Origin: Stenotrophomonas sp. 364
GTDB lineage: Bacteria; Pseudomonadota; Gammaproteobacteria; Xanthomonadales; Xanthomonadaceae
Direction of reading: 5' to 3'
DNA length: 64,000 nt
Assembly: GCF_009832905.1 (NCBI RefSeq)
Contig: NZ_CP047135.1
Coordinates: 3,078,001 to 3,142,000, forward strand
In this document: positions 57,658 to 64,000 of the stretch, in pieces
How positions within the stretch are numbered: the first letter of the stretch is position 1
Layout: each line of letters opens with the position of its first letter
Notes under the pieces: generated by a model
Told to the model about the DNA's origin: nothing
The model's input: the letters and a program-made list of their open reading frames with translations, nothing else
Databases searched by the model: none
Translations under genes and position numbers: made by a program

Positions 57658-58014
57658 TCAGGCAGGCACCATCCACCATGCCGCCACGGCCAGGATCGCC
57701 GGCACAGCCTGGATGAAGAAGATCCGCTTGTTGACGCTGTACGCGCCATAGCAGCCGGCCACGATCACGCAGCCCAGCATGAAGTTCACCAGCATCGGCA
57801 GGTGATCGAACAGGCCCCAGAACAGGCCGGCGGCGAGGAAGCCGTTGTACAGCCCCTGATTGGCCGCCAGCACGCGCGTGGCCTGCGCCTTTTCCGGCGT
57901 ATTGCGGAAGGTTTTCAGGCCCAGCGGCTTGGTCCACAGGAACATTTCCAGGACCAGGAAGTAGACGTGCAGCAGGGCGACCAGCAAGGTCAGTGACAGC
58001 GCGATCCAATACAT
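57658..58014 (-). CDS. DUF1304 small membrane protein
   Basis: A 118-aa protein with four membrane helices (IALSLTLLVALLHVYFLVLEMFLW at the N-terminus; AILAVAAWWMVPA at the C-terminus). It contains the family stretch NQGLYNGFLAAGLFWGL. Function unknown. It lies 31 bp downstream of the transporter gene and is probably co-transcribed with it. Confidence 0.88.
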   Translation of the reverse strand: MYWIALSLTLLVALLHVYFLVLEMFLWTKPLGLKTFRNTPEKAQATRVLAANQGLYNGFLAAGLFWGLFDHLPMLVNFMLGCVIVAGCYGAYSVNKRIFFIQAVPAILAVAAWWMVPA

Positions 58015-58045
58015 GGGCAGGCCTCCAGAACGTAATGCAGAGAGC

Positions 58046-59383
58046 TTACTCCGGGCGCTCGCCCGGCAGCTTCTTTTCTTCGCGCAGCAGGCCGAGGGCC
58101 GCGATGGTCATCGCACCAGCCACGACCAGGCCGCCAACGAACACGATGTGCGAACCGAACAGCGACAGCCCCTTGTGCAGCCAGGCGAAGCTCAGATCCG
58201 CACCGCGGTAGACCACGGTGTCGATGGCGGCGCCGGCCTTGTAGCGCCACTGGCGGTCCACCCGGGTGTAGATGGTCTCGCGTGCCGGCTTGGCCAGGGA
58301 GAATTCACTGGCGCGGGTCATCACCTGCACGATCGCGACCATCAGCGGCAGCGGCGAGGCGGCCAGCACCGAGAACCCGATGATGATCGCCACGCCCGGA
58401 ATCAACAGCGCCGGAGCGATCCCGTAACGCGACAGCAGCCAGCGCGTCGCACCGAGCTGGATGATCAGGGTCAGCGCGTTCACCGCCAGGTCCACACGTG
58501 AGAAAAACGCGGTGCTGGCGGCCGGGTCGGTGTAAAGGCGGCGCACGATCGAAGCCTGCTCGTTGTAGAGCATGGTGCCTACGCCCACGCCAAACAGCAC
58601 CATCAGCGCCAGCCAGCGCAGCATCGGCTCACGCACGATCAGCTTCAGGCCATCGAACACGCTGCCGCCCATCGGCGTCTCGCCGGAGACCAGTTCCCGC
58701 TCCTGTTCGCGCGCCACCGCCCACAGCCGCAGCCGCCAGATGCAGCCCAGGCAGATGAGCAGGAAACCAGCCGAGACCAGCATCAGATTGGCGATGCCGA
58801 CCCGCTGCACCAGTGCCGAGGTGATGATCGGGCCGAGGAACGCCCCGATCGTCCCGGCCGCGCCGAGGTAGCCGTAATACGCGCGCGCCTCCACGTTGGA
58901 GAACACGTCGGCCATGAAGCTCCAGAACACGGCCACCGCGAACAGGTTGAAGACGGTGATCCAGAAGAAGAACGCCATGCCGCGCCCGGGCACGCCGGTC
59001 TCGAACATCACGTAGAACCCGAGCAGGGTGACGATGAAGAACCCGTACACCACCGGCAGGAACACGCGGCGCGGATAGCGGCTCACCAGCGCGCCGTACA
59101 GCGGCTGCAGCACAAGCATGATGAAGAACACGCAGGTGAACAGGAACTGCAGCACGAAGTCCTGCAGGGCGATCCCATGGCCGGCGAACCACTCGATCAG
59201 CGGCAGCGGGAACACGGTCTGCAGATCGGAGGAGGCCGCCATCGCTTCGCGCACCGGGCGCAGCACGTAGTAGCCGCTGAGCAGGCAGAAGAAATACAGC
59301 GAGGCCCAGATCAGCGGTGGCGAACGCCGCCACGCACTCAGCATCCCACCGGCTGCCGTGCCGGTCCCGGTCGCCGCGGTCAT
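58046..59383 (-). CDS. MFS-type transporter, nucleotide-exchanger-like
   Basis: A 445-aa protein with about 12 membrane helices. It opens with SLYFFCLLSGYYVLRPVREAM, typical of a bacterial group related to ATP/ADP exchange carriers. The RPVRE motif and the RASEFSLAKPARETIYTRVDRQWRYKAKA-like loop (here SLAKPARETIYT) are group landmarks. The substrate is unknown; free-living bacteria carry such genes without nucleotide parasitism. ATG 59383 (MTAATGTG) is chosen over a longer frame. Confidence 0.82.
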   Translation of the reverse strand: MTAATGTGTAAGGMLSAWRRSPPLIWASLYFFCLLSGYYVLRPVREAMAASSDLQTVFPLPLIEWFAGHGIALQDFVLQFLFTCVFFIMLVLQPLYGALVSRYPRRVFLPVVYGFFIVTLLGFYVMFETGVPGRGMAFFFWITVFNLFAVAVFWSFMADVFSNVEARAYYGYLGAAGTIGAFLGPIITSALVQRVGIANLMLVSAGFLLICLGCIWRLRLWAVAREQERELVSGETPMGGSVFDGLKLIVREPMLRWLALMVLFGVGVGTMLYNEQASIVRRLYTDPAASTAFFSRVDLAVNALTLIIQLGATRWLLSRYGIAPALLIPGVAIIIGFSVLAASPLPLMVAIVQVMTRASEFSLAKPARETIYTRVDRQWRYKAGAAIDTVVYRGADLSFAWLHKGLSLFGSHIVFVGGLVVAGAMTIAALGLLREEKKLPGERPE

Positions 59384-59589
59384 TGCCCGCTCTGCGCGGA
59401 CAAGGGGCGTTGCAACGGCAGCATGTGGGGAACTCCGGGCGTCGAAGCGCGCAAGGTAAACGATGCACCGCAACATCGCCAGTAGCAGCGCTGTTCACCG
59501 GCGCAACGCTGCGTGGCCATGATCGCGCTGCCCCGTCGCAGGCCCTGCTGCCCTATGCTCGGGGCCATCTACCGAAGGGGCCGCCAGCC

Positions 59590-61194
59590 GTGGTGACGGA
59601 CACGTACGACTACATCATCGTCGGCGCAGGATCGGCCGGCTGCGTGCTGGCCAACCGGCTCAGCGCCGACCCGCGTTGTCGGGTATTGCTGCTGGAAGCC
59701 GGTCCACGCGACCGCAACCCGTTCATCCACATGCCGGCCGGGTTGGCGCGGCTGGTCAACAACCGCCGCATCAACTGGAACCTGGACACCGACGCCGAGC
59801 CGGCGCTGGCAGGCCGCCGCCTGTGGTGGCCGCGCGGCAAGGTGCTGGGCGGCTCCAGTTCGATCAACGCGATGTGCTACGTGCGCGGCGTCCCCGCCGA
59901 CTACGACGGCTGGGCGGCCGGCGGCGCCGAGGGTTGGGGGTGGGCGCAGGTGCTGCCGTGGTTCCTGCACAGCGAAGCCAACAGCCGCGGCGGCAGCGCA
60001 CTGCACGGCGACGCCGGCCCGTTGTCGGTCGCCGACCTGCGCCACCACAACCCGCTCTCCGACGCCTTTCTCGACGCTGCCGTGCAGGCCGGGCATGCGC
60101 GCAACGACGACTTCAACGGCGCCCGCCAGCTCGGGGTCGGGCTGTACCAGGTGACCCAGCGCGATGGCGCGCGCTGCTCCAGCGCCACCGCCTATCTGCA
60201 CCCGGCGCGCGGCCGGCGCAACCTCACCGTGCTCACCGGTGCACATGCCACCGCGCTGCGCCTGGAGGGCAACACCGCCACGGGGGTGCATTTCCGCCAC
60301 GGCCGCCGGCACCGGCATGCCGCGGCCAGCGCGGAGGTGATTCTCAGCGCCGGTGCGGTGCACTCGCCGCAGCTGCTGATGCTGTCGGGCATCGGTGCGG
60401 CCGCCCAGTTGCGGGAGCACGGCATCGCCGTTCGTACCGACCTGCCCGGGGTGGGCGCCAACCTGCAGGATCACCTGGACATCTGCACGCTGGTGCATAC
60501 CCATCCGGGCGTGAGCTACGACCGCAGCAACCAGGCCCGGATCGCCTTCGACTACTTCCTGCGTGGCCGCTGCGGCGCCGGCACCAGCAACATCGCCGAG
60601 GCCGGTGGCTTCGCCCGCTCACCGCTGGCCGTCGACGCGCGCGCCGACGTGCAGTTCCACTTCGTGCCGGCGATGCTGGACAACCACGGCCGCCACCGCC
60701 TGCCCGGCGACGGCTACACCCTGCATGCCTGTGCCCTGCACCCGCGCAGCCGGGGCCGGATCAGCCTGCGCGACGCCAACCCCGCCTCGCCACCGCGCAT
60801 CCAGGCCCATTACCTGAGTGATCCCGACGGGATGGATCTGGCGATGATGAAAGCGTGCGTGCGGATGTCGGCCGAGATCCTGCGCCAAGCGGCGTTCGAC
60901 CGCTGGCGCGGGGCACCGATCTTCCCGCCGCGGCAGGACCTGGACGAGGCCGCGCTGGAGGCCTTCATCCGCGCCAAGGCCGAGACCATTTACCACCCGG
61001 TGGGCACCTGCGCGATGGGCACCCATGCCGGGGCGGTGGTCGACCCGCAGCTGCGCGTGCACGGCGTGCGCCGCCTGCGCGTGGTGGATGCCTCGGTGAT
61101 GCCCAGCCTGGTCAGCGGCAATACCAACGCGCCCACCCTCATGCTGGCCGAACGCGCCGCGCAGTGGATCCTGGAGGCGGCCTCGGCAAGCTGA
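59590..61194 (+). CDS. GMC-family FAD oxidoreductase (choline/alcohol dehydrogenase type)
   Basis: A 534-aa flavoenzyme with the dinucleotide fold YIIVGAGSAGCVLANRL at the N-terminus, GMC signature 1 PRGKVLGGSSSINAMCYVRG and signature 2 GAVHSPQLLMLSGIG. The C-terminal catalytic region is IYHPVGTCAMG with an Asn in SGNTNAPTLMLAERAA. It oxidises an alcohol; choline, as in BetA, is possible but no bet genes are nearby. GTG 59590 or 59593 is the start, with an AAGGGG site. Confidence 0.88.
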   Translation: MVTDTYDYIIVGAGSAGCVLANRLSADPRCRVLLLEAGPRDRNPFIHMPAGLARLVNNRRINWNLDTDAEPALAGRRLWWPRGKVLGGSSSINAMCYVRGVPADYDGWAAGGAEGWGWAQVLPWFLHSEANSRGGSALHGDAGPLSVADLRHHNPLSDAFLDAAVQAGHARNDDFNGARQLGVGLYQVTQRDGARCSSATAYLHPARGRRNLTVLTGAHATALRLEGNTATGVHFRHGRRHRHAAASAEVILSAGAVHSPQLLMLSGIGAAAQLREHGIAVRTDLPGVGANLQDHLDICTLVHTHPGVSYDRSNQARIAFDYFLRGRCGAGTSNIAEAGGFARSPLAVDARADVQFHFVPAMLDNHGRHRLPGDGYTLHACALHPRSRGRISLRDANPASPPRIQAHYLSDPDGMDLAMMKACVRMSAEILRQAAFDRWRGAPIFPPRQDLDEAALEAFIRAKAETIYHPVGTCAMGTHAGAVVDPQLRVHGVRRLRVVDASVMPSLVSGNTNAPTLMLAERAAQWILEAASAS

Positions 61195-61285
61195 ACAGGG
61201 GTGCGCCGCGCGCGTCGGCACTGCACGCGCAAGGGATGCAAAAACCGCGCCTTTTCAACCAGATACGCATTCATCTTCGCTTGGT

Positions 61286-61315
61286 TTGTGCAATCAGGAA
61301 AAGCAGCGCTAGAAT
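61286..61315 (+). promoter_or_regulatory. Promoter candidate for serine hydrolase gene
   Basis: TTGTGC (61286-61291) and TAGAAT (61310-61315) are separated by 18 bp, 33 bp before the ATG. Confidence 0.4.
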
Positions 61316-61347
61316 CACCCACAGCAGTTGCGCACGGGTCCCAAACG

Positions 61348-62736
61348 ATGAATCAGAACAGCAGGCGTCGCCCGATCCGTTCGGCGGCCACCGGGTTGCT
61401 GGGCATGTTGATGCCCATCGCGATGTCGTCCACTGCACAGACGCCCAGTGCTGCGCCGACCGCATTCCCTGTCAACATCGAAAACACCGCGACGATCGCG
61501 CACACCCAGCCGGCCGCCTATCGCACCACGCCCGCCACCGTGCAGGTGCTGCCGCCGGCCCAGGGCTTCAACGTGGCTGCGATCGAAGCGATGGCCCAGC
61601 AGCTGACCTACGGCGAGCGCGTCCCGGGCATGGCCGTGGCCATCGTCCAGGGCGGCCGTGTGCTCAGCGCGCGCGGCTACGGCGTCACCGACGTCAACAA
61701 CCCGCAGATGGTCGATGCGCACACCGTGTTCCGTTTGGCATCGCTGTCCAAGGCGTTCGCCGGCACCATGGCCGGCCTGCTGGTCAACGACGGCACGCTG
61801 CGCTGGGACAGCAAGGTCACCGACTACGTGCCCGGGTTCCAGCTGAGCTCGCCGGAGGCCACCGAACGCCTCACCGTGGCCGACCTGCTCAGCCACCGCG
61901 TCGGCCTGCCCTACAACGCGTACGACCGCGACGTGGAAGCCAACGCCGAGTACTACACGCTCACCCACAAGCTGGCCTCGACCTCGCTCAAGTGCCTGCC
62001 GGGCGATTGCTATGCCTACCAGAACGTGGCCTTCAGCCTGATCGGCGACGTGGTCTACGCCGCCTCGGGCAGCTTCTACGAGCAGTCGGTGGAACGCCGC
62101 CTGTTCAAGCCGCTGGGCATGGACGACGCCAGCCTCGGCCTGGCCGGCATCCAGGCCAGTTCGCGCTGGGCGCGCCCGCATGTGCGCAGCCGCAACGGCT
62201 GGGTGTCGCTGAACCCGAAGCCCACCTACTACCGCTTGGCGCCTGCAGCCGGCGTCAACGCCAGCGCCAGCGACATGGCCCAGTGGTTGCTGGCCCACAC
62301 CGGCCACCGCCCCGACGTGCTGCCTGCGCCGCTGCTGGCCACGCTGCACTCCACCCTGATCAATACCCCCGGCGAGATGCGCTCGGGCTGGCGCCGCGAG
62401 CGCCTGCACTCGGCCGGGTACGCACTGGGCTGGCGCAACTTCGACTACGCCGGGCATGAAGTGATTTTCCATGCAGGTGCCGTGCAGGGCTATCGCGGCC
62501 TGGTCGCGCTGGTACCCGAACGCGACCTGGGCATCGCCATCATGTGGAACGGCGAAAGCAGCCTGCCCAGCGGCCTGCTGCCGACGGTGCTGGACCAGGC
62601 CATCGGCCTGCCGACCCAGCGCTGGCTCGACGTGGACACCGACTTCGGCAGCGACAACCTGATGGTGGAAGACGGCGCCCCGGCAACCAAGCGCAAGGGC
62701 GTGTCGTCCAACCGCGCGGTTGCCTCGCCGCGCTGA
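61348..62736 (+). CDS. Exported serine hydrolase, beta-lactamase/AmpC superfamily
   Basis: A 462-aa protein with an N-terminal export signal (ATGLLGMLMPIAMSSTAQ). It carries the three active-site motifs of class C and esterase-like relatives: SLSK (SxxK), YQN (YxN) in YAYQNVAFSLIG, and HAG in FHAGAVQG. Length exceeds AmpC (~360 aa) because of an N-terminal extension of about 75 residues and a C-terminal tail. It is likely an esterase or D-aminopeptidase, and less likely a true beta-lactamase. A terminator follows. Confidence 0.88.
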   Translation: MNQNSRRRPIRSAATGLLGMLMPIAMSSTAQTPSAAPTAFPVNIENTATIAHTQPAAYRTTPATVQVLPPAQGFNVAAIEAMAQQLTYGERVPGMAVAIVQGGRVLSARGYGVTDVNNPQMVDAHTVFRLASLSKAFAGTMAGLLVNDGTLRWDSKVTDYVPGFQLSSPEATERLTVADLLSHRVGLPYNAYDRDVEANAEYYTLTHKLASTSLKCLPGDCYAYQNVAFSLIGDVVYAASGSFYEQSVERRLFKPLGMDDASLGLAGIQASSRWARPHVRSRNGWVSLNPKPTYYRLAPAAGVNASASDMAQWLLAHTGHRPDVLPAPLLATLHSTLINTPGEMRSGWRRERLHSAGYALGWRNFDYAGHEVIFHAGAVQGYRGLVALVPERDLGIAIMWNGESSLPSGLLPTVLDQAIGLPTQRWLDVDTDFGSDNLMVEDGAPATKRKGVSSNRAVASPR

Positions 62737-62760
62737 TTACGGCGCGAGGATGCATCAACG

Positions 62761-62785
62761 AGGCGGCCGATTGGCCGCCTTTTTT
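62761..62785 (+). terminator. Rho-independent terminator
   Basis: AGGCGGCC-GATT-GGCCGCCT is followed by six Ts, 24 bp after the serine hydrolase stop. Confidence 0.94.
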
Positions 62786-62793
62786 GTCGGGCG

Positions 62794-62978
62794 GGAGAGC
62801 CGACCGTTGGTCGGCTGCCACAAACGTATACGGTAGAGCCGACCGTTGGTCGGCTGCCACGAACGGGAACGGTAGAGCCGACCGTTGGTCGGCTGCCACG
62901 ATCGGATACGGTAGAGCCGACCGTTGGTCGGCTGCCAGCGAATCGCCGAAGAAGCAGCCGACCAACGGTCGGCTCTAC
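62794..62978. repeat. SMAG array, 39-bp period
   Basis: Four direct copies start at 62794, 62833, 62872 and 62911, 39 bp apart, with related 16-nt spacers. One inverted copy is at 62956-62978. The first copy has GGAG instead of GTAG at its head. Confidence 0.92.
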
Positions 62979-63145
62979 CGGAACACCGTGCGTCGCGCGC
63001 ATCCCCGGTCCGCACAATGCCGGGCGTCGTGTTGCCCCCGGTCCGCATGATGCCGCGCGTTGTCTGCCCCGGTCCGCATACCCGATGCCATCCGGCCGCC
63101 GCCGGCCTAAGCGCCGCGCGCCTGCGGCGCACAATGATCGCCCAT
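62979..63145. other. Short tandem repeat region
   Basis: CGGTCCGCA recurs at 63006, 63039 and 63070 within imperfect ~32-bp units (…ATGCCG-GCGT-GT…). No gene is seen. Confidence 0.6.
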
Positions 63146-63183
63146 AAAAAAACCCCCTCCCCGCTGGGCTGCCAGGGAAGGGG
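63146..63183 (-). terminator. Terminator of histone H1-like gene
   Basis: On the minus strand CCCCTTCCC (63183-63175) pairs with GGGGAGGGG (63162-63154, one wobble), followed by GTT and a run of Ts (A-run at 63146-63152 on the plus strand). Confidence 0.85.
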
Positions 63184-63209
63184 TTTCAGTTACGGCATCG
63201 GGAACTGCG

Positions 63210-63761
63210 TCAGATCAGCGGTGCCGGGGTTGCCGGCAGGGCGACCGGTGCGGCCTTCTTCTTGCGAACGGCCGGCTTGCGCTTTGCAACCTTCTTCACC
63301 GCCTTCTTGGCAGCGGCCTTCTTCGCCGGCGCCTTGCGTGCGGTGGCCTTCTTCGCGGTGGCCTTCTTGGCTACCTTGCGTACGGCCTTTTTCGCGGTCT
63401 TCTTGGCAGCCTTCTTGGCCGTGGCCTTTTTGGCTACCTTGCGGACGGCTTTCTTGGCGGTCTTCTTGGCGGCGGCCTTCTTGGCGACCTTGCGGACTGC
63501 CTTCTTCGCCGTCTTCTTCACTGCCTTTTTCGCGGTCTTCTTGGCGGCGGCCTTCTTGGCAACCTTGCGGACTGCCTTCTTTGCCGTCTTCTTCACTGCC
63601 TTGCGGGCGGTCGCCTTCTTCGCTGCCTTCTTCACCGTCTTCTTGGCGGCCGCCTTCTTGGCTACCTTCTTCACGGCCTTCTTGGCGGCGGCTTTCTTGG
63701 CTACCTTCTTGACGGCCTTTTTGGCGGCCGGCTTTTTCTTCGCAGCTTTCTTGGTTGCCAT
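63210..63761 (-). CDS. Histone H1-like Lys/Ala-rich protein
   Basis: A 183-aa, highly basic protein built almost wholly from KKAxxK-type pentapeptide-like repeats (MATKKAAKKKPAAKKAVKKV onward). A short Val/Pro tail (APVALPATPAPLI) ends it. It resembles eukaryotic H1 tails and bacterial HctB/AlgP-type proteins, which bind and condense DNA. ATG 63761 follows a strong AGGAG site. The repeats make the length prone to change between strains. Confidence 0.9.
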   Translation of the reverse strand: MATKKAAKKKPAAKKAVKKVAKKAAAKKAVKKVAKKAAAKKTVKKAAKKATARKAVKKTAKKAVRKVAKKAAAKKTAKKAVKKTAKKAVRKVAKKAAAKKTAKKAVRKVAKKATAKKAAKKTAKKAVRKVAKKATAKKATARKAPAKKAAAKKAVKKVAKRKPAVRKKKAAPVALPATPAPLI

Positions 63762-64000
63762 GGGATGGCTCCTCGTCAGTGATCTATGGAGTGAAAACGC
63801 CCAGGTAAAGCAAACCCGCAGTGCGACATCGCGGGGACCGCCGTCGCGTCAAGCGCGTCGTGACGGATACGGGGATACCCACCGCAGGTGACCAGGCGGG
63901 TATCGAATGGGAAGGGGCCTTGCGGTTCGCCGAGGGAAGCGAAGCCATCTCCACCGTCTTCTGACGCGAGGTGGATGTCCAGGTTGTGCTTCGCGACTGG
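63762..64000. other. Right-edge region, no assigned gene
   Basis: No start codon with ribosome site is visible. One minus-strand frame is open from the window edge to a TGA near 63776 (contains HLASEDGGDGFASLG and CGGYPRIR). It could be the end of a gene outside the window or chance. Confidence 0.3.

Noticed and set aside
58046..59383. Obligate-parasite ATP/ADP translocase
   Set aside because: Only the general fold and the RPVRE opening are shared. Free-living bacteria have related carriers of unknown substrate, so this name would mislead.
61348..62736. Chromosomal AmpC beta-lactamase
   Set aside because: The SxxK and YxN motifs fit, but the third motif is HAG where AmpC has KTG. The protein is about 100 aa too long, and no ampR is adjacent.
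62794..62978. Possible CRISPR array
   Set aside because: The repeat is a 23-nt GTAG hairpin found all over the window, spacers are 16 nt and similar to one another, and no cas gene is nearby.

Overview
The window is high-GC Gammaproteobacterial DNA and most likely comes from Stenotrophomonas (Xanthomonadaceae). The strongest organism clue is about two dozen 22-25 nt hairpin repeats with a GTAG head and an AGCCGACC/GGTCGGCT type stem. These match the SMAG (S. maltophilia GTAG) family. Gene content fits: a prp methylcitrate locus with acnD, an S-box ahead of metX-metB-hom, large TonB receptors, and propeller-type hybrid sensors. No phage, transposase, CRISPR array, tRNA or rRNA gene was seen.

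Layout. 1-6.7 kb: propionate catabolism. prpB-prpC-acnD run leftward from a near-consensus sigma-54 promoter, with the divergent activator prpR. 6.7-12.6 kb: housekeeping genes (ankyrin protein, pdxH, glycerate kinase, dodecin, aroK-aroB, WGR protein, hemE). aroB appears to have lost one base just after its start codon. 12.6-14.6 kb: a repeat-rich gap, then an MdtD-like exporter. 14.6-28.7 kb: four consecutive paralogous hybrid sensor kinases on the minus strand (periplasmic beta-propeller, Y_Y_Y domain, membrane segment, kinase, receiver). The outer two look intact. The middle two overlap by 4 nt and are complementary wrecks: one keeps the phospho-accepting His but has lost the ATP site, the other keeps the ATP site but has Arg in place of the His. 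They may act as an obligate pair. 28.9-34 kb: YceI-cytochrome b561-YceI, a glutaredoxin-like protein, sdaA and an alpha/beta hydrolase, separated by SMAG arrays. 34-37.5 kb: metX-metB-hom behind a SAM-I riboswitch. 37.6-40.9 kb: M23 peptidase, prfC, hemolysin III family protein. 40.9-44 kb: two repeat-rich gaps around an AsmA-like protein. 44-48.1 kb: CBS protein, GT2 glycosyltransferase, mtgA, hslO and an exported protein. 48.2-52.9 kb: TonB receptor with a TPR/aspartyl beta-hydroxylase. 52.9-57.6 kb: a TetR regulator divergent from hydrolase-fadE-DUF4442 (fatty-acid degradation). 57.6-62.7 kb: DUF1304, a transporter, a GMC oxidoreductase and a serine hydrolase. 62.8-64 kb: a SMAG array and a histone H1-like Lys/Ala protein.

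Two things stand out beyond ordinary annotation. The first is the complementary pseudo-kinase pair. The second is a family of four long palindromes (12919-13025, 40977-41083, 41296-41472, 43847-43927) with a shared, folded ~53 nt core whose flanking arms differ from copy to copy yet stay self-complementary. Three of these also carry a locus-specific hexamer tract on the same side. Three genes end in a TAG stop codon supplied by the GTAG head of a SMAG repeat.
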